DNA of 64,000 bases from Pseudogracilibacillus sp. (GTDB lineage: Bacteria; Bacillota; Bacilli; Bacillales; Amphibacillaceae), in the NCBI GenBank assembly GCA_026169815.1, contig JAPFDT010000007.1:110133-174132 (forward strand). Direction: 5' to 3'. Position 1 is the first letter of the stretch, and every line of letters starts with the position of its first letter. The position numbers and the translations under genes are program-made. Below, one piece after another: positions 55,574 through 64,000 of this stretch. The notes under the pieces were generated by a model that saw only the letters and a list, made by a program, of their open reading frames with translations, searched no databases and had not been told where the DNA came from.

Positions 55574-56056
55574 CTACTTGCGCTTAAAGTCACCTGATTT
55601 GCCACCTGTTTTTGATAGCAAATACGTTTGTCCAATAACTATTCCTTTATCAATTGCTTTACACATATCATACACTGTTAATGCGGTAGCCGATGCTGCT
55701 GTTAATGCTTCCATTTCGACTCCTGTTAACCCTTTTGTTTTTACCGTCACTTCAATATGTAAATGATATGACTCATCTATTTTCTCCCAATCAAATGCAA
55801 TATCAACGCCACTTAATTGTAATGGATGACACATCGGAATCCATTGTGACGTGTTCTTTGCTGCCATGACTCCTGCTACTTGTGCGACTGCTAATACGTC
55901 ACCTTTTGCCATATCGTTGTTGGAGACTTTTTCATAAATGGTGTCATTTACAATTACTTTTGTTGCAGCAACTGCTGTTCTTACTGTTGTAGTTTTCTCC
56001 GTTATATCAACCATTTTTGCGCGTCCTTGCTCATTAAAATGGGTAAAATCTGCCAT
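55574..56056 (-). CDS. moaC: Cyclic pyranopterin monophosphate synthase (molybdenum cofactor)
   Basis: A 160-aa MoaC, which with MoaA makes cyclic pyranopterin monophosphate. Typical parts are [18 protein letters not shown], the substrate site [14 protein letters not shown] and the C-terminal [20 protein letters not shown] then [10 protein letters not shown] with catalytic Lys. Normal length. Twelve bases before rex on the same strand. Confidence 0.96.
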   Translation of the reverse strand: MADFTHFNEQGRAKMVDITEKTTTVRTAVAATKVIVNDTIYEKVSNNDMAKGDVLAVAQVAGVMAAKNTSQWIPMCHPLQLSGVDIAFDWEKIDESYHLHIEVTVKTKGLTGVEMEALTAASATALTVYDMCKAIDKGIVIGQTYLLSKTGGKSGDFKRK

Positions 56057-56190
56057 TATATGCTCACTCTTTCACGTTTATTCTGTCTATAGTTTAGCAG
56101 ATATATACGAATAAGTCTGCTTCTAAGAGTTATGTGCATTGCGATTATCTATGAACATACGTTACAATTGATTAAGTAGAGGTGAAAAAG

Positions 56191-58101
56191 ATGATTCTCA
56201 TGCAAGTTAATAATTTAATGAAATCATTCGGGGGATCCGTTTTATTTCAAAACATTCAAATCGAAATTCAAACGAATGACCGCATTGCAATAGTCGGTCG
56301 TAACGGTGCTGGAAAATCAACGTTATTAAAAATTTTAACAGAAGAGATAGCTTATGATGAAGGTGAAATATATAAACCGAAAGAATTAGAAATTGGCTAT
56401 TTAGCACAACATAATGATATAACATCTACGAAAACAATTTGGGATGAAATGATGACGGTTTTTGCTCATTTACAAAGAGAAGAGAAAGAATTAGAAACTT
56501 TTGCAGCTAAAATCGAAGAAATGAGTCAGCAGGAAAATTATGATGATAAGCTCATTCATGAATATAGTCGTAGGCAAGATCAATTTGCTGAAGATGGTGG
56601 TTATCGATATGAGAGTGATGTTCGCGGCGTATTGATTGGATTAGGTTTTACAGAGGAGGAGTTTTCCTTTCAAATCAGTGATTTAAGTGGTGGACAAAAA
56701 ACACGACTCGCGCTTGGTAAACTTTTATTACAACAACCTGATGTCCTGATTTTGGACGAGCCGACAAACCATTTAGATATTGCGACATTAACTTGGTTAG
56801 AAACGTATTTAACAAGTTATCCTGGTGCTATAGTTATCGTCTCACATGACCGTTATTTTCTTGATAAAATTGTGAATATCGTCTACGAAATCGCTCATAA
56901 ACAAACAACGAAATACCATGGCTCGTATTCACGCTTTTTAGAACAAAAATCATTAAACTACGAGCGCGATATGAAACGATATGAAAGACAGCAAAAAGAA
57001 ATTAAAGACATGGAAGACTTTGTCCAACGTAATATTGCCAGAGCTTCAACAACGAAACGCGCGCAAAGTAGGCGAAAACAATTAAATAAAATGACAAAGT
57101 TAGATCGTCCATTAGGAGAAGAATCAAGTGCTAGCTTTTCATTCGATGTTGCTAAAACGAGCGGGAATGATGTGTTGAAAATAGAAAATTATTCATTCAC
57201 GCATGAAGGTGACAGAGAACCACTATTTTCCAATATTAATTTAACTATCCACAGAGGCGAACGAGTTGCGTTAATCGGAGAAAATGGTATTGGAAAAACA
57301 ACTTTGTTAAGAGCTTTAATGGTAGAAGATAGTGCGATTACACTCGGATCGAATGTCCAAATTGGCTATTATGCACAAGAACAAGAGAAATTAACAGATA
57401 CAAATACAGTATTAAACGAAGTATGGGATGATTTTCCCCATAAAACAGAGGAAAATATTCGAACTGTACTAGGTAATTTCCTATTCTCTGGTGAGGATGT
57501 ATTAAAACATATCCACACATTAAGTGGTGGGGAAAAAGCGCGTGTCGCTCTGGCTAAACTAATGTTATTGCGAGCAAACTTCCTCGTATTAGACGAGCCA
57601 ACGAACCACCTTGATGTGATGAGTAAAGAAGTGTTGGAAAATGCTTTACAATACTATGAAGGTACTGTTTTATTCGTTTCCCATGACCGTTATTTTATTA
57701 ACAAAATAACCGATAAAATTGCTGAATTGACGTCCTCTGATCTAACCGTCTATTTAGGCGATTATGATTATTATGTAGATAAGAAGGTAGAAGAAGCTGA
57801 AATTAAAAAATTAGAAGCTGAAAAAGTACCGCAAACAGCAGAAGTAAAAACCACTCCAGCAAATATGTCATTTGCTGAACAGAAGAGATTACAAAGTGAG
57901 CAACGAAAGGTTGAACGACAAATCGATGAAATCGAAACGAATATTGAAAAGTATGAAACACAAATCGAAGCACTTGAAATGGAAATGACGAAACCAGAAG
58001 TTTTCCAAGACCATGAAAAGCTATTAGAATTGACAAAAGAAACAGATGAACTAAAAGAAAAAGTCGAACATTTAATGGAAGAATGGACTGAACTTCATTA
58101 A
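56191..58101 (+). CDS. ABC-F family ATPase (YdiF-like)
   Basis: A 636-aa cytosolic protein with two ATPase domains and no membrane part. Walker A: GRNGAGKST and GENGIGKTT; signatures LSGGQKTR and LSGGEKAR; LDEPTNHLD in both halves. Between them is a charged linker (KDMEDFVQRNIARASTTKRA), and the C-terminus is a long coiled coil (about 560-636). ABC-F proteins bind ribosomes and relieve stalling or give antibiotic resistance; this one is the housekeeping YdiF type by position. GAGGTG precedes ATG 56191; GTG 56182 lies in the ribosome binding site. Confidence 0.93.
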   Translation: MILMQVNNLMKSFGGSVLFQNIQIEIQTNDRIAIVGRNGAGKSTLLKILTEEIAYDEGEIYKPKELEIGYLAQHNDITSTKTIWDEMMTVFAHLQREEKELETFAAKIEEMSQQENYDDKLIHEYSRRQDQFAEDGGYRYESDVRGVLIGLGFTEEEFSFQISDLSGGQKTRLALGKLLLQQPDVLILDEPTNHLDIATLTWLETYLTSYPGAIVIVSHDRYFLDKIVNIVYEIAHKQTTKYHGSYSRFLEQKSLNYERDMKRYERQQKEIKDMEDFVQRNIARASTTKRAQSRRKQLNKMTKLDRPLGEESSASFSFDVAKTSGNDVLKIENYSFTHEGDREPLFSNINLTIHRGERVALIGENGIGKTTLLRALMVEDSAITLGSNVQIGYYAQEQEKLTDTNTVLNEVWDDFPHKTEENIRTVLGNFLFSGEDVLKHIHTLSGGEKARVALAKLMLLRANFLVLDEPTNHLDVMSKEVLENALQYYEGTVLFVSHDRYFINKITDKIAELTSSDLTVYLGDYDYYVDKKVEEAEIKKLEAEKVPQTAEVKTTPANMSFAEQKRLQSEQRKVERQIDEIETNIEKYETQIEALEMEMTKPEVFQDHEKLLELTKETDELKEKVEHLMEEWTELH

Positions 58102-58111
58102 TAAAAGAAAA

Positions 58112-58169
58112 AACTTGTAAAGTAGTTAGAACAATAAGTCACATTGTTCTTCTCTTTACAAGTTTTTTT
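58112..58169 (+). terminator. Terminator after the ABC-F gene
   Basis: AACTTGTAAAG (58112-58122) and CTTTACAAGTT (58154-58164) enclose an inner stem AGAACAAT/ATTGTTCT; T run follows. Confidence 0.9.
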
Positions 58170-58328
58170 AATTAATCAAATTTATAGCGGGATAACTTAT
58201 TTAAAACGACGAATGATTGGCTACCTTAAATTATCAACAAACATTTTTGATCCCTAAGTAAACGAGTATATCATCAAACGTAAAGTTCCTGTTTTAAGTT
58301 AATAAAATAAAGGATGAAATTGATTCCT

Positions 58329-59507
58329 TTAATTAAATAAGAAATCTTGTTGTCGTGACTCTTCCACGGCAATTCGATATATAATTCCAAATCCAATCAT
58401 TGTGGATAACGTCGTACTTCCTCCATAACTTATAAACAGAAGAGGAATTCCTGTAATTGGCATAATTCCAATCGTCATTCCAATATTTTGGAAAGTGTGC
58501 AGTAAGACTAAAGCCATAAATCCAAAACAAATATACGACGAAAATGGACTAAATTCATAACTTTTCATACCTAAGGTAACTAAGCGATATAACAATAAGA
58601 ATAACGCAAAAACGACGACTGCCGTTCCAACAAAGCCGAAACTCTCCCCAATGATCGAGAAGATAAAGTCAGTATGAGCTTCAGGTAAGGCAACTTCAGC
58701 ACTTCCCATGCCTTTCCCTGTTAATTGTCCTGAACCAACTGTTAATAAGGAGCGATCGATTTGGAAACGATCGTCTGCTACTTGTTCTGTTGGATCAAAC
58801 CAAGTCATTACTCGGTCTATTTGATATGGCTTTATCCCCAATACTTTTGTGGATAACTCCGGAAAATTAACGACGAGTAAGACGGATATAACCGAAAAGG
58901 CAGCACCACCGAGAATGAGTGACGTTAAAATCTTCCAGTCTATTTCAGATAACAAAATAACAATACCTGCAATAAAGAAGAAAACAAGTGTTGTTCCTAA
59001 GTCAGGTTGGTTAATAATAAACGCTACTGGAATAAGTGTAATAGCAACAATTTTTAAAATAAGTAGTAAATCATATCTCGCTAAAGGATTTTCATACTTA
59101 TTTTTATGTTTGACAACCATTGCTGCTAAAAAGATAATGAAAGTTATTTTTGTAAATTCTGATGGTTGAATGGTTAATGGCATAAAGTCGGCGTTAAACC
59201 AACTCTTAGCATTGTTTACTGGTCGTGCAATAGAAGTAGGACTAAAATAAAGCACTACTACTCCAATAACACCAACAATATATAAATATAAACTCGATTT
59301 GTATAATTGATCTAAATCGATAAATTGTAAAGCTATCGCTAATACAATTCCGATTATGTAATAAATAAACTGTTTTAATGCATAATTTTCTGTTCCATAT
59401 TGTCCCAGTTGTTGTGCATTATAAATAGCTAATATACTAACCGATATAAATATGACTAATAAAATGATTAAATCCAATTGGATATAATGTGATTGTTTTT
59501 TTGACAT
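58329..59507 (-). CDS. rodA: SEDS-family peptidoglycan polymerase (RodA/FtsW type)
   Basis: A 392-aa protein with 10 membrane spans. The SEDS signatures are the QPSEFTKI loop, NQPDLGTTLVFFFI with the catalytic Asp, and the C-terminal PEAHTDFIFSIIGESFGF and GIPLLFISYGGSTTL. It polymerises glycan strands with a class B penicillin-binding protein. Sequence and length are closest to RodA rather than FtsW. B. subtilis does not have a rodA gene at this place between gcp and ydiF. Only a weak GGTGA precedes the start. Confidence 0.88.
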   Translation of the reverse strand: MSKKQSHYIQLDLIILLVIFISVSILAIYNAQQLGQYGTENYALKQFIYYIIGIVLAIALQFIDLDQLYKSSLYLYIVGVIGVVVLYFSPTSIARPVNNAKSWFNADFMPLTIQPSEFTKITFIIFLAAMVVKHKNKYENPLARYDLLLILKIVAITLIPVAFIINQPDLGTTLVFFFIAGIVILLSEIDWKILTSLILGGAAFSVISVLLVVNFPELSTKVLGIKPYQIDRVMTWFDPTEQVADDRFQIDRSLLTVGSGQLTGKGMGSAEVALPEAHTDFIFSIIGESFGFVGTAVVVFALFLLLYRLVTLGMKSYEFSPFSSYICFGFMALVLLHTFQNIGMTIGIMPITGIPLLFISYGGSTTLSTMIGFGIIYRIAVEESRQQDFLFN

Positions 59508-59609
59508 CTTGGTCTATCACCAAATTTCTAATTATAAATTCCACGCCTTATATTATAAAGGTTTTCATCATTAATTACGAATTATCTATCCTTTAAGTGG
59601 ATGTATAAC

Positions 59610-59726
59610 TTATCCACAAATTAAAAAGTTGTTATATTTGTTTCCACAAGATTATCCACATTATAAACATTGATATTATTGTGATTTTTTATATTATTCA
59701 CATGCCTGTGAACAGTGTGTGGATAA
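59610..59726. promoter_or_regulatory. Cluster of three perfect DnaA boxes
   Basis: TTATCCACA at 59610-59618 and 59652-59660, and its complement TGTGGATAA at 59718-59726, are exact DnaA boxes within 117 bp. TTTCCACAA at 59641-59649 is a near match. The stretch is AT-rich and lies between rodA and the end of tsaD (gcp). Confidence 0.7.
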
Positions 59727-60737
59727 CTATGTGAGTAATAGTGAAGGACGCCCATTTAAATCCCATGAAGCAAACTGTTTTTTCTCATACAAAATGGCTC
59801 CTGCAGCTGCAATCATTGCAGCATTATCCGTACATAATTCCAAACGAGGAATATGCACAGAAATATTTGTTGATGAAAATTTATCGAATATTGCTGTGCG
59901 TAAGCCATTATTTGCGGCAACACCACCTGCAACGATAGCTTGTTTCACATTATACTCTAAGGCGGCTTGATACGTTTTTTCTGTTAATACTTCAACAACA
60001 CTCGCTTGGAAACTTGCTGCTATATCTTCTTTGCACAGTTTATCCCCACGTTGATTCACATTGTGTACATAATTAATTACAGCTGATTTCAAACCACTAA
60101 AGCTAAAATCATAACTTCCTTCTTCTAACCAAGAACGAGGAAAATCAATCGAAGCTTCTCCTTTCTTACTTAAATGATCAATTTCCGGACCACCTGGATA
60201 AGGTAAATCTAATACACGAGCAACTTTATCGAAAGCTTCACCTGCGGCATCATCTAATGTCTCGCCGATTAATTCATATTCACCATGATCTTTCATAACA
60301 ACTAATTCAGTATGTCCTCCTGAAACAATTAATGCTAATAAAGGAAATTCAAACGATTGTTCTAAACGATTTGCATAAATATGTCCTGCTATATGATGGA
60401 CAGCAATTAGTGGCTTATTTTTTGCGAAGGCTAATGCTTTTGCCGCATTAATACCAATTAATAAAGCACCTACTAAACCTGGCCCTTGAGTCACAGCAAT
60501 TGCATCAATCTCATCCCAACCAACTTCTGCTTCTTTTATAGCTGTTTCAATAACAACTGTTACTTGTTCAACATGATGTCGTGAGGCAACTTCTGGTACA
60601 ACACCACCAAACTGTTTATGAATGTCTATTTGTGATGTGACGACATTAGAGAGTATTTCTGTTCCATTTTTTACAACAGCGGCTGCCGTTTCATCACAAC
60701 TCGTTTCAATTCCTAAAATAATACTTTGTTTATTCAA
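59727..60737 (-). CDS. tsaD: tRNA N6-threonylcarbamoyladenosine transferase subunit TsaD (Gcp)
   Basis: A 336-aa ASKHA-fold protein that transfers the threonylcarbamoyl group to A37 of tRNAs with TsaB and Tsa[17 protein letters not shown] is the nucleotide motif, the metal-binding HxxxH lies in [12 protein letters not shown], and [10 protein letters not shown] and [14 protein letters not shown] complete the signature. The frame opens at GTG 60752, but GGGTGA 7 nt before TTG 60737, overlapping the rimI stop, gives the natural [13 protein letters not shown] start. Last gene of thiL-tsaE-tsaB-rimI-tsaD. Confidence 0.96.
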   Translation of the reverse strand: MNKQSIILGIETSCDETAAAVVKNGTEILSNVVTSQIDIHKQFGGVVPEVASRHHVEQVTVVIETAIKEAEVGWDEIDAIAVTQGPGLVGALLIGINAAKALAFAKNKPLIAVHHIAGHIYANRLEQSFEFPLLALIVSGGHTELVVMKDHGEYELIGETLDDAAGEAFDKVARVLDLPYPGGPEIDHLSKKGEASIDFPRSWLEEGSYDFSFSGLKSAVINYVHNVNQRGDKLCKEDIAASFQASVVEVLTEKTYQAALEYNVKQAIVAGGVAANNGLRTAIFDKFSSTNISVHIPRLELCTDNAAMIAAAGAILYEKKQFASWDLNGRPSLLLT

Positions 60738-61183
60738 TTTAAATTCACCCACATTACAATCGCATCTTCATTATTATCTGGATAATATCTTTTACGAACT
60801 CCGCCTGGTACAAGTCCAAATTTACGATATAATTTTTGTGCGATAATATTTGATTCACGTACTTCTAAAGATAACCTTGAAGCACCTAGTTTCATTGCAA
60901 ATTGCATAGAGAATCCAAACAACTTTTCGCCTATTTTATATCCGCGATATTTTGGTAATAAGGCGATATTCGTAATTTGTGCATCATCTTCTACAATCCA
61001 CAAACCAGCATATCCGACAACATTCCCGCTTTCTTCCATAACAAAATAATAAGCAAAATCATTCTTTTCCAGCTCTTGTTCATATATCTCTCTAGACCAA
61101 GGAGCAGAAAAACATACTTTATCAATGTGCATTACTGCTGTTATATCATCGGATTGCATTTCCCTAATGGAGAATTCAGCCAT
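60734..61183 (-). CDS. rimI: Ribosomal protein S18 alanine N-acetyltransferase
   Basis: A 149-aa GNAT enzyme with the RimI order: [36 protein letters not shown], the acetyl-CoA loop [12 protein letters not shown], and [24 protein letters not shown] points to ATG 61183, one base after the tsaB stop. Fits ydiD in B. subtilis. Confidence 0.93.
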   Translation of the reverse strand: MAEFSIREMQSDDITAVMHIDKVCFSAPWSREIYEQELEKNDFAYYFVMEESGNVVGYAGLWIVEDDAQITNIALLPKYRGYKIGEKLFGFSMQFAMKLGASRLSLEVRESNIIAQKLYRKFGLVPGGVRKRYYPDNNEDAIVMWVNLN

Positions 61184-61184
61184 T

Positions 61185-61880
61185 TTACTCACCCTTTTGT
61201 TTGTTCTCTAAGTTTGCTTCTGCTTCTGTTCTTCTTAAATAATTCGGTGCTACTTGATGCACATCTACACTATTTATCCACTTTAACATTGTAAACATAT
61301 TAGAAGGAAATGGACGTTGGAGTGCATCAGTGATAACTATTGCTCGTTCTTTCATTTTTTCGTTAATATTTTTCTCAAACATATCAACATGTGGACTAAT
61401 AAATAAAATTGGTTCATCGTAGTCCTGTAATTGATCTAACCAATCATCCATTAATACGTTTCTTTCTCGTTCTACTTCGACTAAACGCGTACCTTCCCAT
61501 TTATATAAACTCGTAAAAACTAATCCCCTTCTTGCATTAAAAAATGGACATATATAATGTGAAGATAACTGCCCATTCATTGCTAGTAATGCCAAGCTTG
61601 AAACAGTATATATTGGTATGTTTAAAGCCCAAGCCATCGTCTTAGCAGTTGTAATTCCTATTCTACTTCCTGTGTAAGAACCAGGTCCGTGCGTTACAAT
61701 AATCGCATCTAACTCAGTTTGGTTCATATTTGTCCGACTCATCATATCAACAATTGCTGGCATTAACCTTGTTGAATGATCTTGTTTAGAAGACGTAATT
61801 AATTCACCGATTATTTTATCATCTTTTGCGATAGCGATGCCTAATTCGTCATTGGAAGTATCGATTGCAAGTATATTCAT
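61185..61880 (-). CDS. tsaB: TsaB, dimerisation partner of TsaD in t6A synthesis
   Basis: A 231-aa ASKHA-type protein lacking the metal site of TsaD. ILAIDTSNDELGIAI and IIVTHGPGSYTGSRIGITTAK are diagnostic. It assembles with TsaD and TsaE. GGAGG precedes ATG 61880; tsaE ends 3 bases before. Confidence 0.95.
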   Translation of the reverse strand: MNILAIDTSNDELGIAIAKDDKIIGELITSSKQDHSTRLMPAIVDMMSRTNMNQTELDAIIVTHGPGSYTGSRIGITTAKTMAWALNIPIYTVSSLALLAMNGQLSSHYICPFFNARRGLVFTSLYKWEGTRLVEVERERNVLMDDWLDQLQDYDEPILFISPHVDMFEKNINEKMKERAIVITDALQRPFPSNMFTMLKWINSVDVHQVAPNYLRRTEAEANLENKQKGE

Positions 61881-61883
61881 TCT

Positions 61884-62360
61884 CTAACCTCCATTACTTT
61901 CCAATAATTCTTGTAACTGTTTTACAACATCTTCATAATGTTTACTTCCAGCTTCCATAATTATTTTTCGCTTCGATTCATCAATCAATTCCATATGAAT
62001 ACTCAATCTATCTTCAGGTAAAAAATCCTCAATAAATTTAGCCCATTCCACTACAGTTACACCTTCGCCCGAAAAATATTCCTCAAAACCAATATCTTCA
62101 TCTGAAAATTCTAAACGATAAACATCCATATGGTATAAAGGGATCCGTCCATTGTATTCTTTTATAATTGTAAATGTTGGACTCGTTACATGCCTTTTCA
62201 CACCTAAACCTACACCTAAACCTTGAGTGAACGTTGTCTTACCAACGCCTAAATCTCCCTCTAAAGTTAATACATCTCCTGGCGATAGAAGTTCCGCAAG
62301 TGAAATTGCTATCTCTTTTGTCAGCTTATCTGAATCCGTTATTATCTCAAGTTTCATCAT
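61884..62360 (-). CDS. tsaE: TsaE, ATPase of the t6A complex
   Basis: A 158-aa P-loop protein: Walker A GDLGVGKTTFTQGL, switch segment TSPTFTIIKEY and LYHMDVYRLE. It drives turnover of the TsaB-TsaD complex. Overlaps thiL by 14 bases; ATG 62357, right after the listed start, has the better spacing from AGGAGA. Confidence 0.95.
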   Translation of the reverse strand: MMKLEIITDSDKLTKEIAISLAELLSPGDVLTLEGDLGVGKTTFTQGLGVGLGVKRHVTSPTFTIIKEYNGRIPLYHMDVYRLEFSDEDIGFEEYFSGEGVTVVEWAKFIEDFLPEDRLSIHMELIDESKRKIIMEAGSKHYEDVVKQLQELLESNGG

Positions 62361-63336
62361 TTGTTCTCCTACTCATATGAATATATCCTAATTGTTCTAA
62401 TCTTGTTGTTTGTTGGTCTTTTTTTAAATATACAGTTGGATCTGTAGCTTGTTTATAAGTTACTTCTCCTATTTTAGATACTTTTAAATTCATTTTCCAA
62501 CTTATTTCTTTGATAACTTTCCAATGTTCGGCATTAACTGTACCGACTAATTCAAAATCTTCCCCACCAAAATATTTCCACCTAGTTTGTTCTTTATCTG
62601 TAAATTGATACAAACTGTCATGAATCGGGATGCATTTATCTTCAATTATAATATCTACATTAGAGGCATGAGCGATTTCCTGTAATTCATTTCCAATACC
62701 GTCTGAAACATCATTTAATGCTACACGTTTAATACCATGTAATTGTTGTGCAAATTCAACTCGCGGCATTGGCATTCGATGACGATGAATCAAATACTCT
62801 TTATCTTTTACATTGAGTTTATTTTTTAAAATATGTAAACCAGCACTTGAGTCACCTAACGTACCAGTAACAAAAACTATATCACCATTACATGCATGTG
62901 AACGATAACGAATTCTATCTCTTGCAACATGACCAATAATCGTTATTGAAATGACTAGCTCTTTACCAGATACTGTATCACCGCCAATTAAATCCATCTG
63001 ATACCGAGACGCAAGCCCCTTCATACCCGTAAAAATATCTAATAAATCATTTTGATTAAACGAATCTGGTATGACAATAGATACTAGATAATACTTCGGT
63101 AAAGCTCCCATAGCTGCTATATCACTTATATTAGCCGCTAATGCTCGATATCCAATTTGATATCCATTCAAATATTCCCAAGAAAAATGAATATTGTCCA
63201 CAAACGTATCTACAGCAGTTACTATATTATTAAGTGGAGATTGGATAACTGCTGCATCATCTCCAACTCCTTTTATAACAGTATTTTGCTTATATGTTTG
63301 TTGCTTAATCATTTCAATAAAATCAAATTCATCCAT
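62347..63336 (-). CDS. thiL: Thiamine-monophosphate kinase
   Basis: A 329-aa ThiL that phosphorylates thiamine monophosphate to the diphosphate. Metal and nucleotide motifs: GVGDDAAVIQSP, AVDTFVDNIHFSW, LIGGDTVSGKEL, and VTGTLGDSSAG; LNDVSDGIGNELQEIA is in the C-terminal half. First gene of the ydi block. The ribosome binding site AAGGAG lies about 13 nt before the ATG, longer than usual. Confidence 0.95.
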   Translation of the reverse strand: MDEFDFIEMIKQQTYKQNTVIKGVGDDAAVIQSPLNNIVTAVDTFVDNIHFSWEYLNGYQIGYRALAANISDIAAMGALPKYYLVSIVIPDSFNQNDLLDIFTGMKGLASRYQMDLIGGDTVSGKELVISITIIGHVARDRIRYRSHACNGDIVFVTGTLGDSSAGLHILKNKLNVKDKEYLIHRHRMPMPRVEFAQQLHGIKRVALNDVSDGIGNELQEIAHASNVDIIIEDKCIPIHDSLYQFTDKEQTRWKYFGGEDFELVGTVNAEHWKVIKEISWKMNLKVSKIGEVTYKQATDPTVYLKKDQQTTRLEQLGYIHMSRRTNDET

Positions 63337-63565
63337 TATATTATATAAGCTCCTTCACAACATAAAATGATACAATATTATATTTAAATAAAGCGAGCTG
63401 GCTACTTGTTCTATTATAGTAATAAGTTTATCTCATTGTATTTTCTCATTAATGAAAAGCTAATTCAATAGTAATACCATTTAAATTAGATTTATATTTA
63501 CTCACGACTTAAAAATGAACATAAAAAAATACATGTTATATAAACATGTATGACTTTAAATAATA

Positions 63566-63642
63566 TGGCGATCCGGACGGGACTCGAACCCGCGACCTCC
63601 AGCGTGACAGGCTGGCATTCTAACCAACTGAACTACCGGACC
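63566..63642 (-). tRNA. tRNA-Asp (anticodon GTC)
   Basis: Leftward from 63642: acceptor GGTCCGG, D-arm GTTCAGTTGGTTAGAAT, anticodon arm CAGCCTGTCACGCTGG, T-loop GGTTCGAGTCC, closing CCGGATCG and encoded CCA. Confidence 0.97.
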
Positions 63643-63655
63643 TTTATAATATAAT

Positions 63656-63732
<77 letters not shown>

Positions 63733-63750
63733 ATATGATATAAGTATACA

Positions 63751-63867
63751 GCCTGGCGACGTCCTACTCTTGCAGAGACAAAGTCTCAACTACCATCGGC
63801 GCAAAAGAGCTTAACTACTGTGTTCGAGATGGGAACAGGTGTGACCTCTTTGCAATAACCACCAGAC
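63751..63867 (-). rRNA. rrf: 5S ribosomal RNA
   Basis: Leftward from 63867 it contains AGAGGTCACACCTGTTCCCA, GAACACAGTAGTTAAGCTCT and GCGCCGATGGTAGT, and the terminal stem GTCTGG.../...CCAGGC. About 117 nt. Confidence 0.96.
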
Positions 63868-63936
63868 TATATTCACTTATGAAGTATTTATACCTCAAAA
63901 ACTAAATAAGAACAATCAAATCATCATCATAAAAGT

Positions 63937-64000
63937 TAGTTAAGTCCTCGATCTATTAGTATTCGTCAGCTTCACGTATTACTACGCTTCTACCTCGAAC
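63937..64000 (-). rRNA. rrl: 23S ribosomal RNA, 3' end (partial)
   Basis: Leftward from the window edge: AGCTGACGAATACTAATAGA then TCGAGGACTTAACT, the conserved 3' end of 23S rRNA. The rest lies outside the window; the exact 3' end is approximate. Confidence 0.93.

Overview
The window is AT-rich chromosomal DNA of a low-GC Gram-positive bacterium, most likely a Bacillaceae species related to the halotolerant Oceanobacillus/Virgibacillus group. The evidence is strong AGGAGG-type ribosome binding sites, many TTG starts, a perfect CIRCE element before groES-groEL, an S-box riboswitch, and a gene order that follows the Bacillus subtilis thiL-ydiB-ydiC-ydiD-gcp-ydiF-moaC-rex-ydiK-ydiL-groESL block. 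It ends in an rRNA operon (23S, 5S, tRNA-fMet, tRNA-Asp) read leftward.

Layout. 0-7.4 kb: small unlinked genes (ArsR-like regulator, DUF896 protein, c-type cytochrome lipoprotein, carnitine acyltransferase homologue, membrane-anchored phospholipase-D-like protein, a lipoprotein that appears to start at ATT, a membrane protein, a short Ric-like protein). 7.5-13.9 kb: a GABA cluster (gabT-gabD, an aromatic-amino-acid-type permease and a GabR-like MocR regulator) with shared candidate operators. 14.3-18.5 kb: a leftward GntR-MFS-asparaginase-tartrate/malate dehydrogenase operon. 18.8-21.7 kb: an AGCS symporter, a 51-aa membrane protein and an MscS-type channel. 21.9-29.7 kb: a leftward operon of BCCT transporter, unknown 565-aa protein, M19-dipeptidase homologue, DUF3726 protein and aldehyde dehydrogenase, with an IclR regulator downstream. 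It resembles a catabolic operon for a quaternary amine and is the best candidate here for an undescribed pathway. A bacterial nitric oxide synthase is divergent from it.

31.2-40.8 kb is a scarred island: an hsdR 3' fragment, a decayed IS3 element, two decayed IS4-type remnants, and a pyruvate carboxylase relic. Between the IS4 remnants lies an intact GntR / DUF1932 dehydrogenase / RraA-type aldolase / TRAP transporter module. 40.9-43.0 kb: groEL-groES, with an unusually short GroES. 43.4-52.9 kb: a ten-gene leftward operon under an S-box riboswitch for uptake and breakdown of organic sulfur compounds, with one MetNI transporter and three paralogous binding lipoproteins; luxS follows. 53.8-63.3 kb: the conserved ydi block, including the TsaB/TsaD/TsaE tRNA t6A genes, a RodA-type protein and a cluster of three perfect DnaA boxes between rodA and tsaD.

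Five GC-rich palindromic repeats of about 120-180 bp sit in intergenic regions. One lies inside the loop of another hairpin repeat and is flanked by an 8-bp duplication; an empty copy of the same hairpin lies 2 kb away. All functional calls come from reading the protein sequences and context; no searches were run.
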